DNA of 64,000 bases. Source: Pseudoxanthomonas mexicana. Lineage in GTDB: Bacteria; Pseudomonadota; Gammaproteobacteria; Xanthomonadales; Xanthomonadaceae. This document shows, one piece after another, positions 45,874 to 53,348 of this stretch. Position numbers and translations under genes: made by a program. Under the pieces are notes generated by a model that made no database searches, was not told the origin of the DNA, and was given only the letters and a program-made list of their open reading frames with translations. Each line of letters begins with the position of its first letter. The stretch's first letter is position 1. The DNA is taken from positions 50,204 through 114,203 of the forward strand of contig NZ_PDWV01000007.1 in NCBI RefSeq assembly GCF_010093385.1, written 5' to 3'.

Positions 45874-47148
45874 ATGCCCCGGTTCCCCCGTCCGCTGCAT
45901 GCTGCACTGCGCCCCCTGGGTCTGGGACTGCTGCTGTTGCTGGGTCTTGGCCTTGCGCCCTCCGGCGTGGCTGCCCCGGGCTGCGACTGCACGGGCGTGG
46001 CGCCGAAGCTGGGCATCGAGGTGCTGCTGGAGCAGCGTCTGGACCTGTTGCGCGGCAGGCGCGTGGGGCTGGTGACCAATGCCACCGGCCTGGACAGCGA
46101 GCTGCGCAGTGATGTCGACCGCTTCGCCGCGCATCCGGATTTCACCCTGGTCGCGCTGTTCGGTCCCGAACACGGCGTGCGCGGTGACGTGCAGGCCGGC
46201 GATCACGTCGCCTCCGCGCGCGATGCGGCCACCGGCCTGCCCGTGCACAGCCTGTACGGTGAACACCGCGAACCCACGCCCGCGATGCTCGATGGCATCG
46301 ACGTGCTGGTGTTCGACATCCAGGACGTGGGCACGCGCTTCTACACCTATCCGTACACGCTGGCCGGGGTGATGCGCGCGGCGAAACGCGCCGGCATTCC
46401 CGTCGTGGTGGCCGACCGTCCCGATCCGCTGGGCGGCGTGCGGGTGGAAGGACCGGTGCTGGACCCGGCGCTGGCCTCGTTCGTCGGCCAGTTCCCCATT
46501 CCCATCCGCCACGGCATGACGCTGGGCGAACTGGCCACGCTGTTCAACACGGCGTTCGGCATCGGCGCCGACCTGCACGTGGTGACGATGCAGGGCTTGC
46601 GCCGCGGTGACGAGCCATTGCGCGGCGCGTTGCCGTGGGTGCCGCCGTCGCCGAACATGCCGACACCCGATACCGCGCTGGTCTATCCGGGTATGGGGCT
46701 GCTGGAAGGCACCAATGTGTCCGAGGGCCGCGGCACCACACGCCCGTTCGAGACCGTGGGTGCGCCGTGGGTGGATGCGCCGGCCCTGGCCGCGCGACTC
46801 AACGCGATGGGCCTGCCGGGCGTGCGCTTCCGGCCCACGTGGTTCACGCCGGCATTCTCCAAGCATGCCGGGCAGGCCTGCGCCGGCGTGCAGCTGCACG
46901 TGACCGACCGCGATGCGTTCCGCCCGGTGCGCACCGGCCTGGCCGTGCTGAAGGCCTTGCACGACCAGCACCCGGAGGACTTCGCCTTCCTGCCCGGTGA
47001 GCCGCCGTTCTTCGACCGGCTGGCGGGCGTGGGCGACCTGCGTGCTGCCATCGAACGCGGTGACACGCTGGAGGCCATCGAAGCGCGTTGGCAGCCGGGG
47101 CTTTCGGCGTTCGAGGCACTACGCCGGCAGCATCTGCTGTATCCCTGA
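45874..47148 (+). CDS. namZ: Exo-beta-N-acetylmuramidase NamZ (DUF1343)
   Basis: The 424-residue exported protein starts at the ATG at 45874 (MPRFPRPL). This keeps the upstream operator out of the coding region and gives a clean signal peptide (LGLGLLLLLGLGLAPSG). An in-frame ATG at 45844 is the alternative. DUF1343 features are GRRVGLVTNATGLDSE, ALFGPEHGVRGDVQAG, FDIQDVGTRFYTYPYTL, VVVADRPDPLGG and a PSPNMPTPDTALVYPG stretch. GTNVSEGRGTTRPFE contains the conserved Glu. NamZ in Bacillus removes terminal MurNAc from wall fragments. Confidence 0.9.
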   Translation: MPRFPRPLHAALRPLGLGLLLLLGLGLAPSGVAAPGCDCTGVAPKLGIEVLLEQRLDLLRGRRVGLVTNATGLDSELRSDVDRFAAHPDFTLVALFGPEHGVRGDVQAGDHVASARDAATGLPVHSLYGEHREPTPAMLDGIDVLVFDIQDVGTRFYTYPYTLAGVMRAAKRAGIPVVVADRPDPLGGVRVEGPVLDPALASFVGQFPIPIRHGMTLGELATLFNTAFGIGADLHVVTMQGLRRGDEPLRGALPWVPPSPNMPTPDTALVYPGMGLLEGTNVSEGRGTTRPFETVGAPWVDAPALAARLNAMGLPGVRFRPTWFTPAFSKHAGQACAGVQLHVTDRDAFRPVRTGLAVLKALHDQHPEDFAFLPGEPPFFDRLAGVGDLRAAIERGDTLEAIEARWQPGLSAFEALRRQHLLYP

Positions 47149-47257
47149 GCTGGACCGGCGAAGGCGTGGGCGCGGCGTCTGTCGTGATGACGCGTTAAAG
47201 CTTCTCGCCCATTGCCCGCTCCTACAGACGTGCCGCGCGGTCGCGGTAACGCCTTAT

Positions 47258-47424
47258 CGCGACTGACGTCGCTCCCACAGCTTCAAACAGGCGCCAGCAT
47301 GGCCTGTTGTGGTCCGCATGGAACGGGTTGCGCGGTGGGATCGGGGCGCGACAGGCCTCGTGGGAGCGACGTCAGTCGCGACGGGTTGTCGGTGACGCCT
47401 TGTTGCGACTGACGTCGCTCCCAC
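47258..47424. repeat. Cluster of REP units
   Basis: Three units share the GCGAC/GTCGC core with GTGG heads: 47258-47279 (inverted), 47360-47382 (direct) and 47404-47424 (inverted). The last two form a compact pair with a 21-bp spacer. A further fragment, GCTCCTACAG, lies at about 47219. Together they fill most of the ~315-bp gap between namZ and the motor operon. I see no gene in it. Confidence 0.85.
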
Positions 47425-47425
47425 A

Positions 47426-47449
47426 CCAACGCCAACGCCAACGCCAACG
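47426..47449. repeat. Tandem hexanucleotide repeat, four copies of CCAACG
   Basis: Four exact head-to-tail copies of CCAACG directly abut the last REP unit and lie 17 bp past the end of the DUF2894 gene. Copy number could vary between strains by slippage. No function is evident. Confidence 0.85.
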
Positions 47450-47465
47450 GTCGGAAATTCTTGCG

Positions 47466-48080
47466 TCAGGTCGCGGCAGGTTTCCGTTTGCGCGGTGCGC
47501 GCCTGGCGGGGCGCGGCGTATCGGTGGCCGTGATCAGCGGCGCCACCGCTTGCTGGAGCTGCTCCAGCGACGACAGCGTGTCGGCATAGGCGATGAAGTG
47601 CTGCAGGTAGCCCGGCGACGCGGCGCGCATCAGGTGCAGGGCGCGGTGCACCAGCATGCCGGAGTTGAGCGGGCCGGCGTCGGCAGGCACATCGTGCAGC
47701 GACGCGCGCAACTGGCTGTCGGTGCGCACCTGCGCCCAGACCTCTCGCGCCTCGGTGAGCGCGGACGGCGCCACCGGCGACGGACCGGGCGCGGGGGCAT
47801 CGCCGTGGCGCGCCTGCAGTGCGGCGACCAGGCCCTGCAGTCCGCTGTCGCGTGCCGGGGCGGGCGCGGTGGGCGTGGGGCTGCGTGCCAGGCCTTCGGC
47901 ATAGGCGCGCATCAGGCCAGCCAGTCGCGCTTCCAGCAGGCGGCGGGCTTCGCCCTCGTGCGTGCCGACCCGCGCGGCCAATGCCTGCAGGATGTCGAAG
48001 CGTGCCGGCGCCGCGCGGTCCAGGCCCTGCGCGCGCCACGCCTGCAACTGCGTCAGCGGCGGCAGCGCGTCACCGTCCAT
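47466..48080 (-). CDS. DUF2894 family protein, last gene of motor-like operon
   Basis: The 204-residue soluble protein is mostly helical (RAPARFDILQALAARVGTHE, EARRLLEARLAGLMRAYAE). A central Pro/Ala linker and a C-terminal basic tail (RPARRAPRKRKPAAT) complete it. The helix LNSGMLVHRALHLMRAASP is the most conserved-looking part. The start is the ATG at 48080. A GTG at 48086 is possible. It overlaps the OmpA gene by 11 bp. The family is known to me only from this conserved gene neighbourhood, and its function is unknown. Confidence 0.82.
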   Translation of the reverse strand: MDGDALPPLTQLQAWRAQGLDRAAPARFDILQALAARVGTHEGEARRLLEARLAGLMRAYAEGLARSPTPTAPAPARDSGLQGLVAALQARHGDAPAPGPSPVAPSALTEAREVWAQVRTDSQLRASLHDVPADAGPLNSGMLVHRALHLMRAASPGYLQHFIAYADTLSSLEQLQQAVAPLITATDTPRPARRAPRKRKPAAT

Positions 48081-48717
48081 CGTCACCGCGGCGCTTGGCG
48101 GGGCGGGGAATGGGCGCGATCTCGACGCGCCGGTTGCGCGCGCGGCCTTCCTCGCTGGTGTTGGCGCTCACCGGCTGCTCGGCGCCGAACGCGGCGGCGA
48201 ACACCGAAGAGGACGGCACGCCTTCGGCGATCAGGGTGCGGGTGACGGTGAGGGCGCGCTGCGCGGACAGGTCCCAGTTGTCGTCGAACTGGCGGTTGCT
48301 GCCGCTGACCTGGCGGTCGTCGGTGAAGCCGCTGACCATCAGGATTTCCTCGCGCGAGCGCAGGTAGCCCGCCAGCGGCGCGGCCAGGCTCTTCAGCAGG
48401 TCGCGACCCTCAGGCTGCAACTGGTCGGAGTTCAGCGCGAACAGCACGTTGCCGCGGATGCCGATGCGGCCGTCCACCAGCGTCACCCGGCCTTCGGCCA
48501 GCGGCGCGGCCAGCGCGTCCTCCAGTGCCTTGCGCTGCTGCGCTTCCTGTTCGCGCCGGCGGGTTTCCTCGTCCAGGCGCTGGGCCAGCTGCGCCTGCAC
48601 GGCGATCACGCCGACCAGCACCAGCACGAACGCGCCCAGCAGCACCGACATCAGGTCGCCGAAGCTGGCCCAGACGGGGGCGCCCAGGTCGGCATCGTCT
48701 CCGGTCTCCACGCTCAT
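48070..48717 (-). CDS. MotB/ZorB-like membrane protein with OmpA domain
   Basis: The 215-residue protein has one N-terminal helix (FGDLMSVLLGAFVLVLVGVI) starting with Asp21. That is the position of the ion-binding Asp in MotB and ZorB. A short helical linker follows (LDEETRRREQEAQQRKALE). The OmpA-type peptidoglycan-binding domain (LMVSGFTDDRQVSG, DLSAQRALTVTRTLIAEGVP, ARNRRVEIAPIP) takes the rest. It should anchor the stator to the wall. Its ATG overlaps the stop of the DUF802 gene and its stop overlaps the DUF2894 gene, so stoichiometry is probably coupled. Confidence 0.9.
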   Translation of the reverse strand: MSVETGDDADLGAPVWASFGDLMSVLLGAFVLVLVGVIAVQAQLAQRLDEETRRREQEAQQRKALEDALAAPLAEGRVTLVDGRIGIRGNVLFALNSDQLQPEGRDLLKSLAAPLAGYLRSREEILMVSGFTDDRQVSGSNRQFDDNWDLSAQRALTVTRTLIAEGVPSSSVFAAAFGAEQPVSANTSEEGRARNRRVEIAPIPRPAKRRGDDGR

Positions 48718-50798
48718 GCGGCGTCGGCCCCGGCCAGGCGCTGCAGGTCGACGGTGATCTGGCGCTGTGCGGAGAGGCTGAGGTCGACGACTTCGCGCGC
48801 CTGCGCCACGTAGTAGGCCAATTGTTCGTCGCTGCGCACCAGCGAGCGCTCCAGCGCGCCTTCGATAGCCTGCAGGCGTTCCAGCAGCGCGTCGTTGGTC
48901 TGGCCGAAGCGTTCCACCACGCTGCCCAGCGCATCGCCCAGGCCGGCGACCTCGGTGGCGCCGGCGGCGACCTGCGCGGCCACGTGTTCCAGCTTGCCGG
49001 TCTCGGCCTGCACGTGGTCGGTGAAGCGGGTGCCCACGCGCTCCAGCAGATCGGAGGACGTCGCCACCAGCGCATCGATGGCGGTCCGCTGTTCGGTGGA
49101 GGCGTGGTTCACCGCATCCAGCAGCGTCTGCAGCGTGCCCATCATCTGGGTGCGTTCTTCCAGCAGGGCGGTGTCGCGCACCATGCTGTCGGACAGCTTC
49201 TGGCGCAGTTCGGCCACCACGTCGGCCGCGGCGCGCGGTGCTTCCGAGGCGACCTGCACCAGCTGCGAGATCTCGGCGATGGTCTGCTGCGCATGCGTCT
49301 GCGCCTGCGCGGTGATGTCGTTCGCGCTGCGGGCCAGGGCGTCGCAGATGTCCTGCTGCAGGCGCGCGGCGTCGGCGGCAGTGCGCTCCCAGTCGCCCCG
49401 CAGCGTGGCGCTCATCGTGGCCAACTGCTCGGCCCAGGCGGCCAGGCGGGCATCGTCCTGTTCGGCCAGCGTGCGCTGCAGCGAGGCATGCGAGGCGTCG
49501 ACCGCGTCGACCAGGGCGGTGGCCTGCGTGCGGAAATCGGCGCCGGCCGCGGACAGGGCGTCCGCGTGGCGCGTGGCGATGCCGTCGGCGGTGCTGGCCT
49601 GCTGGCGGAGCGCCTGCGTCCAGCCCTCCGCCAGCGTGGTCGCGGTGTGTTCGAGCTGGCCGGCCGCCGCATCGAGCCAGGCCTGCGAGCGCTGGTCGAA
49701 CTGGGTCGCCTGGCGCTGGGCGTGGTCTTCCAGGCGCGCGACCAGCGCGTCGTGGGCGTCCTGCTGGCGGGCGAGGGCGGCCTGCCATGCCGCGGCCGCC
49801 GCCGTGGTTGCGGTGCCGAAGCCGGCCGTCAATGCCTCCAACTGCTGCTGCACGGCGGTGCCGACGGTCTGCTGCAGGGCGCCGGCCTCGCGCGCCACGC
49901 CTGCCAGCGTGGCCTCCACCACGGGTTGCAGCGCCGCGCCGACCGCGTGTGCGCTGCTGTCCACGCCGGCCTGCATCGTGGCGACCAGCGTGGAGGCGAG
50001 CTCGGCCTGGGCCGCTTCGGTGCGGGCGTGGAAGCTTTCCTGACGCGCGGCTTGTTGCGCGGCGGCGTCGGTGGTCTGGCGTTCGATGCCGGCGACCATG
50101 GCCTGCAGGCGTTCCACCAGTTCCGGCATCAGCGCGGCCTGCTGCTGCAGCAGGCGGAAGGATTCCTCACGCTGGAACGACTGCGAATGCACGTGCAGCG
50201 AGGTGGCGATCGCATCGTCCAGCCGCTGCGCGACCAGCACGCGCTCGCGCCGGCTGAGGGCGGACAACAGGCCGAGGATGGCCGACGCGGCCACGCCCGC
50301 GATCGAGGTGCCGAAAGCGAAGCCCAGCCCCTTGACCGGCGCGGCCAGCGAGCCGCGGATCGCGTCGATGTCGGTGGCGCCTTCCAGCGCCAGGCCGGTG
50401 CCGCGCAGGGTCACCATCATGCCCAGCAGCGTGCCCAGCATGCCCAGCAGCACCAGCAGGCCGACCAGGTACGACGTGAGCGAAGGGGCGGGCAGGGCGA
50501 CGCGTTCGCCTTCCACGCGCAGGCGCACGGCTTGGCGCAGGCTGGGATGCAGCGGTGCCAGCCAGGCCTGCAAGCCGTTGCCCGCGGGCGCGGTGTCGTC
50601 CAGCGCGTAGGCGAGCGATGCGGTGGCCTGGCGATAGCGCTGCAGTTCCACGGCACCGGCCACGTAGCACGCGCCGATCACCAGGGTGACCACCACGCCC
50701 AGCGCGTGCGTGCCGACGTAGCCGACGCCGATCCAGCCGACGATGGCCAGGCCGGCGAGGAAGAGGGCGGTGGAGAAGGGCTGTTTCATCAAAGGCAT
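48714..50798 (-). CDS. DUF802 protein: MotA/ZorA-like stator subunit with long cytoplasmic tail
   Basis: The 694-residue protein has four transmembrane helices in MotA/TolQ order. Two are near the start (~8-29, ~32-52). Two (~105-135, LLVLLGMLGTLLGMM; ~157-180, FGTSIAGVAASAILGLLSAL) carry the Gly/Ser/Thr-rich channel pattern of MotA, ExbB and ZorA. The remaining ~510 residues are an Ala/Gln-rich, almost purely helical coiled-coil region (e.g. LQQTVGTAVQQQLEALTAGF). A long intracellular tail of this kind is the hallmark of ZorA. An ATG at 50789 is an alternative start. Confidence 0.88.
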   Translation of the reverse strand: MPLMKQPFSTALFLAGLAIVGWIGVGYVGTHALGVVVTLVIGACYVAGAVELQRYRQATASLAYALDDTAPAGNGLQAWLAPLHPSLRQAVRLRVEGERVALPAPSLTSYLVGLLVLLGMLGTLLGMMVTLRGTGLALEGATDIDAIRGSLAAPVKGLGFAFGTSIAGVAASAILGLLSALSRRERVLVAQRLDDAIATSLHVHSQSFQREESFRLLQQQAALMPELVERLQAMVAGIERQTTDAAAQQAARQESFHARTEAAQAELASTLVATMQAGVDSSAHAVGAALQPVVEATLAGVAREAGALQQTVGTAVQQQLEALTAGFGTATTAAAAAWQAALARQQDAHDALVARLEDHAQRQATQFDQRSQAWLDAAAGQLEHTATTLAEGWTQALRQQASTADGIATRHADALSAAGADFRTQATALVDAVDASHASLQRTLAEQDDARLAAWAEQLATMSATLRGDWERTAADAARLQQDICDALARSANDITAQAQTHAQQTIAEISQLVQVASEAPRAAADVVAELRQKLSDSMVRDTALLEERTQMMGTLQTLLDAVNHASTEQRTAIDALVATSSDLLERVGTRFTDHVQAETGKLEHVAAQVAAGATEVAGLGDALGSVVERFGQTNDALLERLQAIEGALERSLVRSDEQLAYYVAQAREVVDLSLSAQRQITVDLQRLAGADAA

Positions 50799-50805
50799 CC
50801 AGGCA

Positions 50806-51456
50806 TCACGGGGTACGAAGCGCGGCGAGCAGCGCGTCGATGGGGTGGAAACGCAGGTCGAGTTCGGCCAGCAGGGCGTCCTGCAGGTCGCGGCGAAACA
50901 ACGCCCGCCAGGCGCTGTCGGGGCTGCCGTCCGCGGCGGTGCGCAGGCGTTCGAAGTGCAGGCCGAGCAGGGTGGGGCTGTGGGCCAGCAGGGTCTGTTC
51001 GCGCGGGCTGAGGGTCATTTCCATCACGGCGTCGACCTCGGCCAGGCGGGCCAGGTCGCCGCCGCGCTGAGCCAGGGCATCGCGCAGGCGTCCGCGCAGG
51101 GGGCCGGTGCCGGTGAGCATGGCGCGCTGGCGTTCCAGGCAGTAGCGGCGGAAGGGCGCGAAGTCGTCGCCGTCCGCGTCGGCGGGGGCGCCACGCTGGA
51201 TCGCGTCCGTCAGCGAGGTGCGGACCCGGGCGACGGCTTGGGCATGCGCGTCGATACCCGGCGCGGCGCCAGCCGCAGGCGCAACGGCGCCATCGAGCGC
51301 ACGCGACAGCGAGACCGCACGGTTCCAGTCGATCCATTGGCCCAGCCGCTCGGACAGCACCAGGCCGGCATCGGGCAGGTCGGCCCCGCCCAGGCGGGCG
51401 AGGAGACGGACGAAGGCGGGGGCCGCCGTGGGCGTCCGGTACTGCACAGTGGTCAC
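50806..51456 (-). CDS. DUF3348 family protein, first gene of motor-like operon
   Basis: The 216-residue soluble protein is mostly helical. RTPTAAPAFVRLLARLGGAD, QWIDWNRAVSLSRALDG, CLERQRAMLTGTGPLRGRL and MEMTLSPREQTLLAHSPTLL match the DUF3348 pattern. The start codon is uncertain: GTG at 51456, GTG at 51447 or TTG at 51468. It precedes the DUF802 gene by 7 bp. No enzymatic motif is seen. Being encoded first, it may be an adaptor or assembly factor for the stator. Confidence 0.83.
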   Translation of the reverse strand: MTTVQYRTPTAAPAFVRLLARLGGADLPDAGLVLSERLGQWIDWNRAVSLSRALDGAVAPAAGAAPGIDAHAQAVARVRTSLTDAIQRGAPADADGDDFAPFRRYCLERQRAMLTGTGPLRGRLRDALAQRGGDLARLAEVDAVMEMTLSPREQTLLAHSPTLLGLHFERLRTAADGSPDSAWRALFRRDLQDALLAELDLRFHPIDALLAALRTP

Positions 51457-51523
51457 ACAGAGGCTCAAAAGAGCGGGGATTTTACAGGAAGGGCTGCGGG
51501 ATGACCCGTCTCACGAAACCGAC

Positions 51524-51590
51524 GAACGGAAAGGCCAGAGGCTTTCGGGCTCGGCGTTTTTGCTGAACGTTAGGGTGGGTAGTATCGAAA
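51524..51590. repeat. Imperfect terminator-like repeat, copy A
   Basis: This copy shares the string CTTTCGGGC, then CGGC, a T run, GCTGAA and GGGTGGG with copy B at 53144-53205, differing at about one position in seven. Its hairpin is degraded and no gene points into it on the plus strand. The two copies flank a 1.6-kb patch. It may be an old attachment-site duplicate or a spread terminator. Confidence 0.55.
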
Positions 51591-51622
51591 TTCGGTCCCG
51601 AGAGGTCCTGTTTGCGCGGAAT

Positions 51623-52321
51623 CTACTCAGCAAGCGGCGGAGGCGTGCTCCCTGTAGTTGTGCGAACGGGTGGAGGGCTGAAAGTGTCGTCCTCTGGAAT
51701 AGGCATGCCGAACGCTCGCGCCTCAGCACCGTTCTCATCGCGGACTGCCCGGATGGCCTTCTGAAGCACGGGGTCAGCAACCGCATGGGAGTAGGTGTCC
51801 ATCGCGCCCAGCAACACGAAGTCCGCGATGATCGAAAAGGTGGCGATCGCGCGCTCGTCAAACGTGCTAGTCCAGTCGCCCGGCGAATGACGCCGGTTGA
51901 TTTGCGGCATGTCCCCATGCGTGAACTTGTGGAATGGGCCCTGAGATTTACCGATCACTTCGATGTTCGCCCCTATGACTGGGAGCCTGGAGCAGCGAGC
52001 GAACATCTTGCCGGCGCCCGGAAGGAACGTCTTGCCGTCTTCGAGTCGAATGGCGTGGGCCTCATCCTTGAGGTGCAGGATGTAGAGGGCTGACAGAGCT
52101 CCCTCCATGACTAACCGCATCATTGCCGCGGCGGACCCATAATGCTTGTCGGTCAGCAGGAGAAGCTGACTGCGGTGCAACTCGGCAACATAGTCAGTGG
52201 CCTTGATTGTCAGCCTATCCCGGGCGTCAGAGAACGACTCTAAGGGCCTCTTTCCCAGTATGCGGACACAGACCTGGTTTAGTTGTGCGGATCGGGAAAA
52301 GCGTGCATCCAGCAGTGACAT
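51623..52321 (-). CDS. Hypothetical helical protein, possibly DUF6988-like
   Basis: The 232-residue cytoplasmic protein is mainly helical for its first ~190 residues. A disordered Pro/Thr-rich tail follows (DDTFSPPPVRTTTGSTPPP). HYGSAAAMMRLVMEGALSAL resembles the conserved helix of DUF6988 proteins, but the match is from memory and tentative. Base composition looks more AT-rich by eye than in neighbouring genes, and the gene sits between repeat copies A and B. This suggests acquisition by transfer. Function is unknown. Confidence 0.65.
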   Translation of the reverse strand: MSLLDARFSRSAQLNQVCVRILGKRPLESFSDARDRLTIKATDYVAELHRSQLLLLTDKHYGSAAAMMRLVMEGALSALYILHLKDEAHAIRLEDGKTFLPGAGKMFARCSRLPVIGANIEVIGKSQGPFHKFTHGDMPQINRRHSPGDWTSTFDERAIATFSIIADFVLLGAMDTYSHAVADPVLQKAIRAVRDENGAEARAFGMPIPEDDTFSPPPVRTTTGSTPPPLAE

Positions 52322-52690
52322 GCCTGATTCCTTGTGCGGGCGGCGTCGAAATCATGGGAAAGGTAAACCCTCACGTTCCCAATGTGGTGGCAATAGTGTG
52401 CATTCTCCAGCCACTCTGACCCGGTGGCATAACGACCCGAGAGTATTAATGATGCAGAAAGATCTCTATCGCTGAATGTATAGATGGCCACTCACTCAGC
52501 TGTCTTTCCTACCCAGGCCCGGATTGCGAGAACCAATCCCCCGACCTTGTCATCGTGGATATGAGCGCGAACCCATAAATGGGGGCATTACGGACGCTAG
52601 CTAAGGGGGAAATCTCCGTCCGTCGGCCGAAAGTGAGCAGCTGCACCTACAAAGGCATACTGAGCATGGCGACACTTGGGAGGGATTCTC
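52322..52690. other. Gene-free stretch in the AT-richer patch
   Basis: About 370 bp separate two divergent accessory genes and must contain both promoters. I see a short inverted repeat CCCAT-AA-ATGGG near 52575 and the GGGAGGG binding site of the next gene. I see no convincing ORF, RNA gene or REP unit. Confidence 0.5.
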
Positions 52691-53101
52691 ATGCGGATAC
52701 TCGTGATCATGCTTGCTTTGACCGGGCTAGCGGCTTGCAGCACCACACAGATCTATGACAACCGGCCGGTTGGCGTGGCGACGACGGCGCCAGCCAACGG
52801 CGTGGTCCAAGTTCTCTACAGCTATCCGACAAGACCATACGAGGTCATAGGTGTGGTTTCCGCCAAGCGCTACAAGCCAGGCTGGACCGATCCGACCGTC
52901 GGCGATGCCATCCCCCAGCTGCGCGAGGCCGGTATGAAGCTCGGTGCTGACGCGGTGGTGGTGCGCAGTAGTCGCTCGAACAACGACCGCCACACTGTTG
53001 TCGAAGCTGAAGCTGTGAAGTACCTCGACCAGCCATCTAGTCAGCAGGCTCAGCCACAGCAGCAGAGCCAGATGCAGTACCGTCCGCCGCAAACACGCTG
53101 A
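52691..53101 (+). CDS. Small outer-membrane-type lipoprotein of unknown function
   Basis: The 136-residue protein starts at the ATG at 52691 with GGGAGGG upstream. The signal peptide ends in LAAC with Cys at ~16, so it is lipidated. The body has one small alpha/beta domain (ANGVVQVLYSYPTRPYEVIG, LREAGMKLGADAVVVRSSRS), which resembles YbjQ- or DUF4156-like folds. A Gln-rich tail (SSQQAQPQQQSQMQY) ends it. A strong terminator follows. It is probably cargo of the accessory patch. Confidence 0.75.
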   Translation: MRILVIMLALTGLAACSTTQIYDNRPVGVATTAPANGVVQVLYSYPTRPYEVIGVVSAKRYKPGWTDPTVGDAIPQLREAGMKLGADAVVVRSSRSNNDRHTVVEAEAVKYLDQPSSQQAQPQQQSQMQYRPPQTR

Positions 53102-53143
53102 TTCCTGTAGCGCAATGCCGACGGACCCCGTCCGTGTTCGATC

Positions 53144-53205
53144 AACCAAACGAAAAAGCCGGACCCTTTCGGGCCCGGCCTTTTCGCTGAATGGTGGGGT
53201 GGGCT
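53144..53205 (+). terminator. Terminator within repeat copy B, at the left edge of the prophage
   Basis: AAAAAGCCGGACCC and GGGCCCGGCCTTTT form a strong hairpin around TTTC (about 53153-53185), with A and T runs on both sides, so it can work in both directions. It ends the lipoprotein gene 52 bp upstream. The following sequence, GCTGAATGGTGGGGTGGG, is the part shared with copy A. Confidence 0.75.
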
Positions 53206-53348
53206 CCCCTGAAAAATGCCCCGAAACGTCGAAACTGCGCAAACTCTGGCGTATCGAGGTTGCGGGTTACCGTCAGAACTACCGCCACGCGCCTGTCGCT
53301 AGGAGCCGCCCGGAACACGGAATGCGAGAGCTCGGCGCGGTCCGACGA

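Noticed and set aside
47426..47449. CRISPR-like array
   Set aside because: It is a six-base tandem repeat without spacers. No CRISPR repeat-spacer pattern exists anywhere in the window.
47466..51456. Calling the motor operon a complete Zorya defence system
   Set aside because: No ZorC/ZorD or ZorE gene lies beside it. The accessory genes are DUF3348 and DUF2894, so only the stator part is comparable.
52279..52491. 70-codon minus-strand ORF overlapping the start of the 51623-52321 gene
   Set aside because: Its composition is protein-like, but there is no ribosome binding site, no recognisable family, and it overlaps a better gene. Evidence is too weak.
53190..53260. Possible tRNA 3'-end remnant after GCTGAATGGTGGGGTGGG as a phage attachment site
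   Set aside because: No T-arm or acceptor pairing could be found, so a tRNA or tmRNA fragment is not supported.
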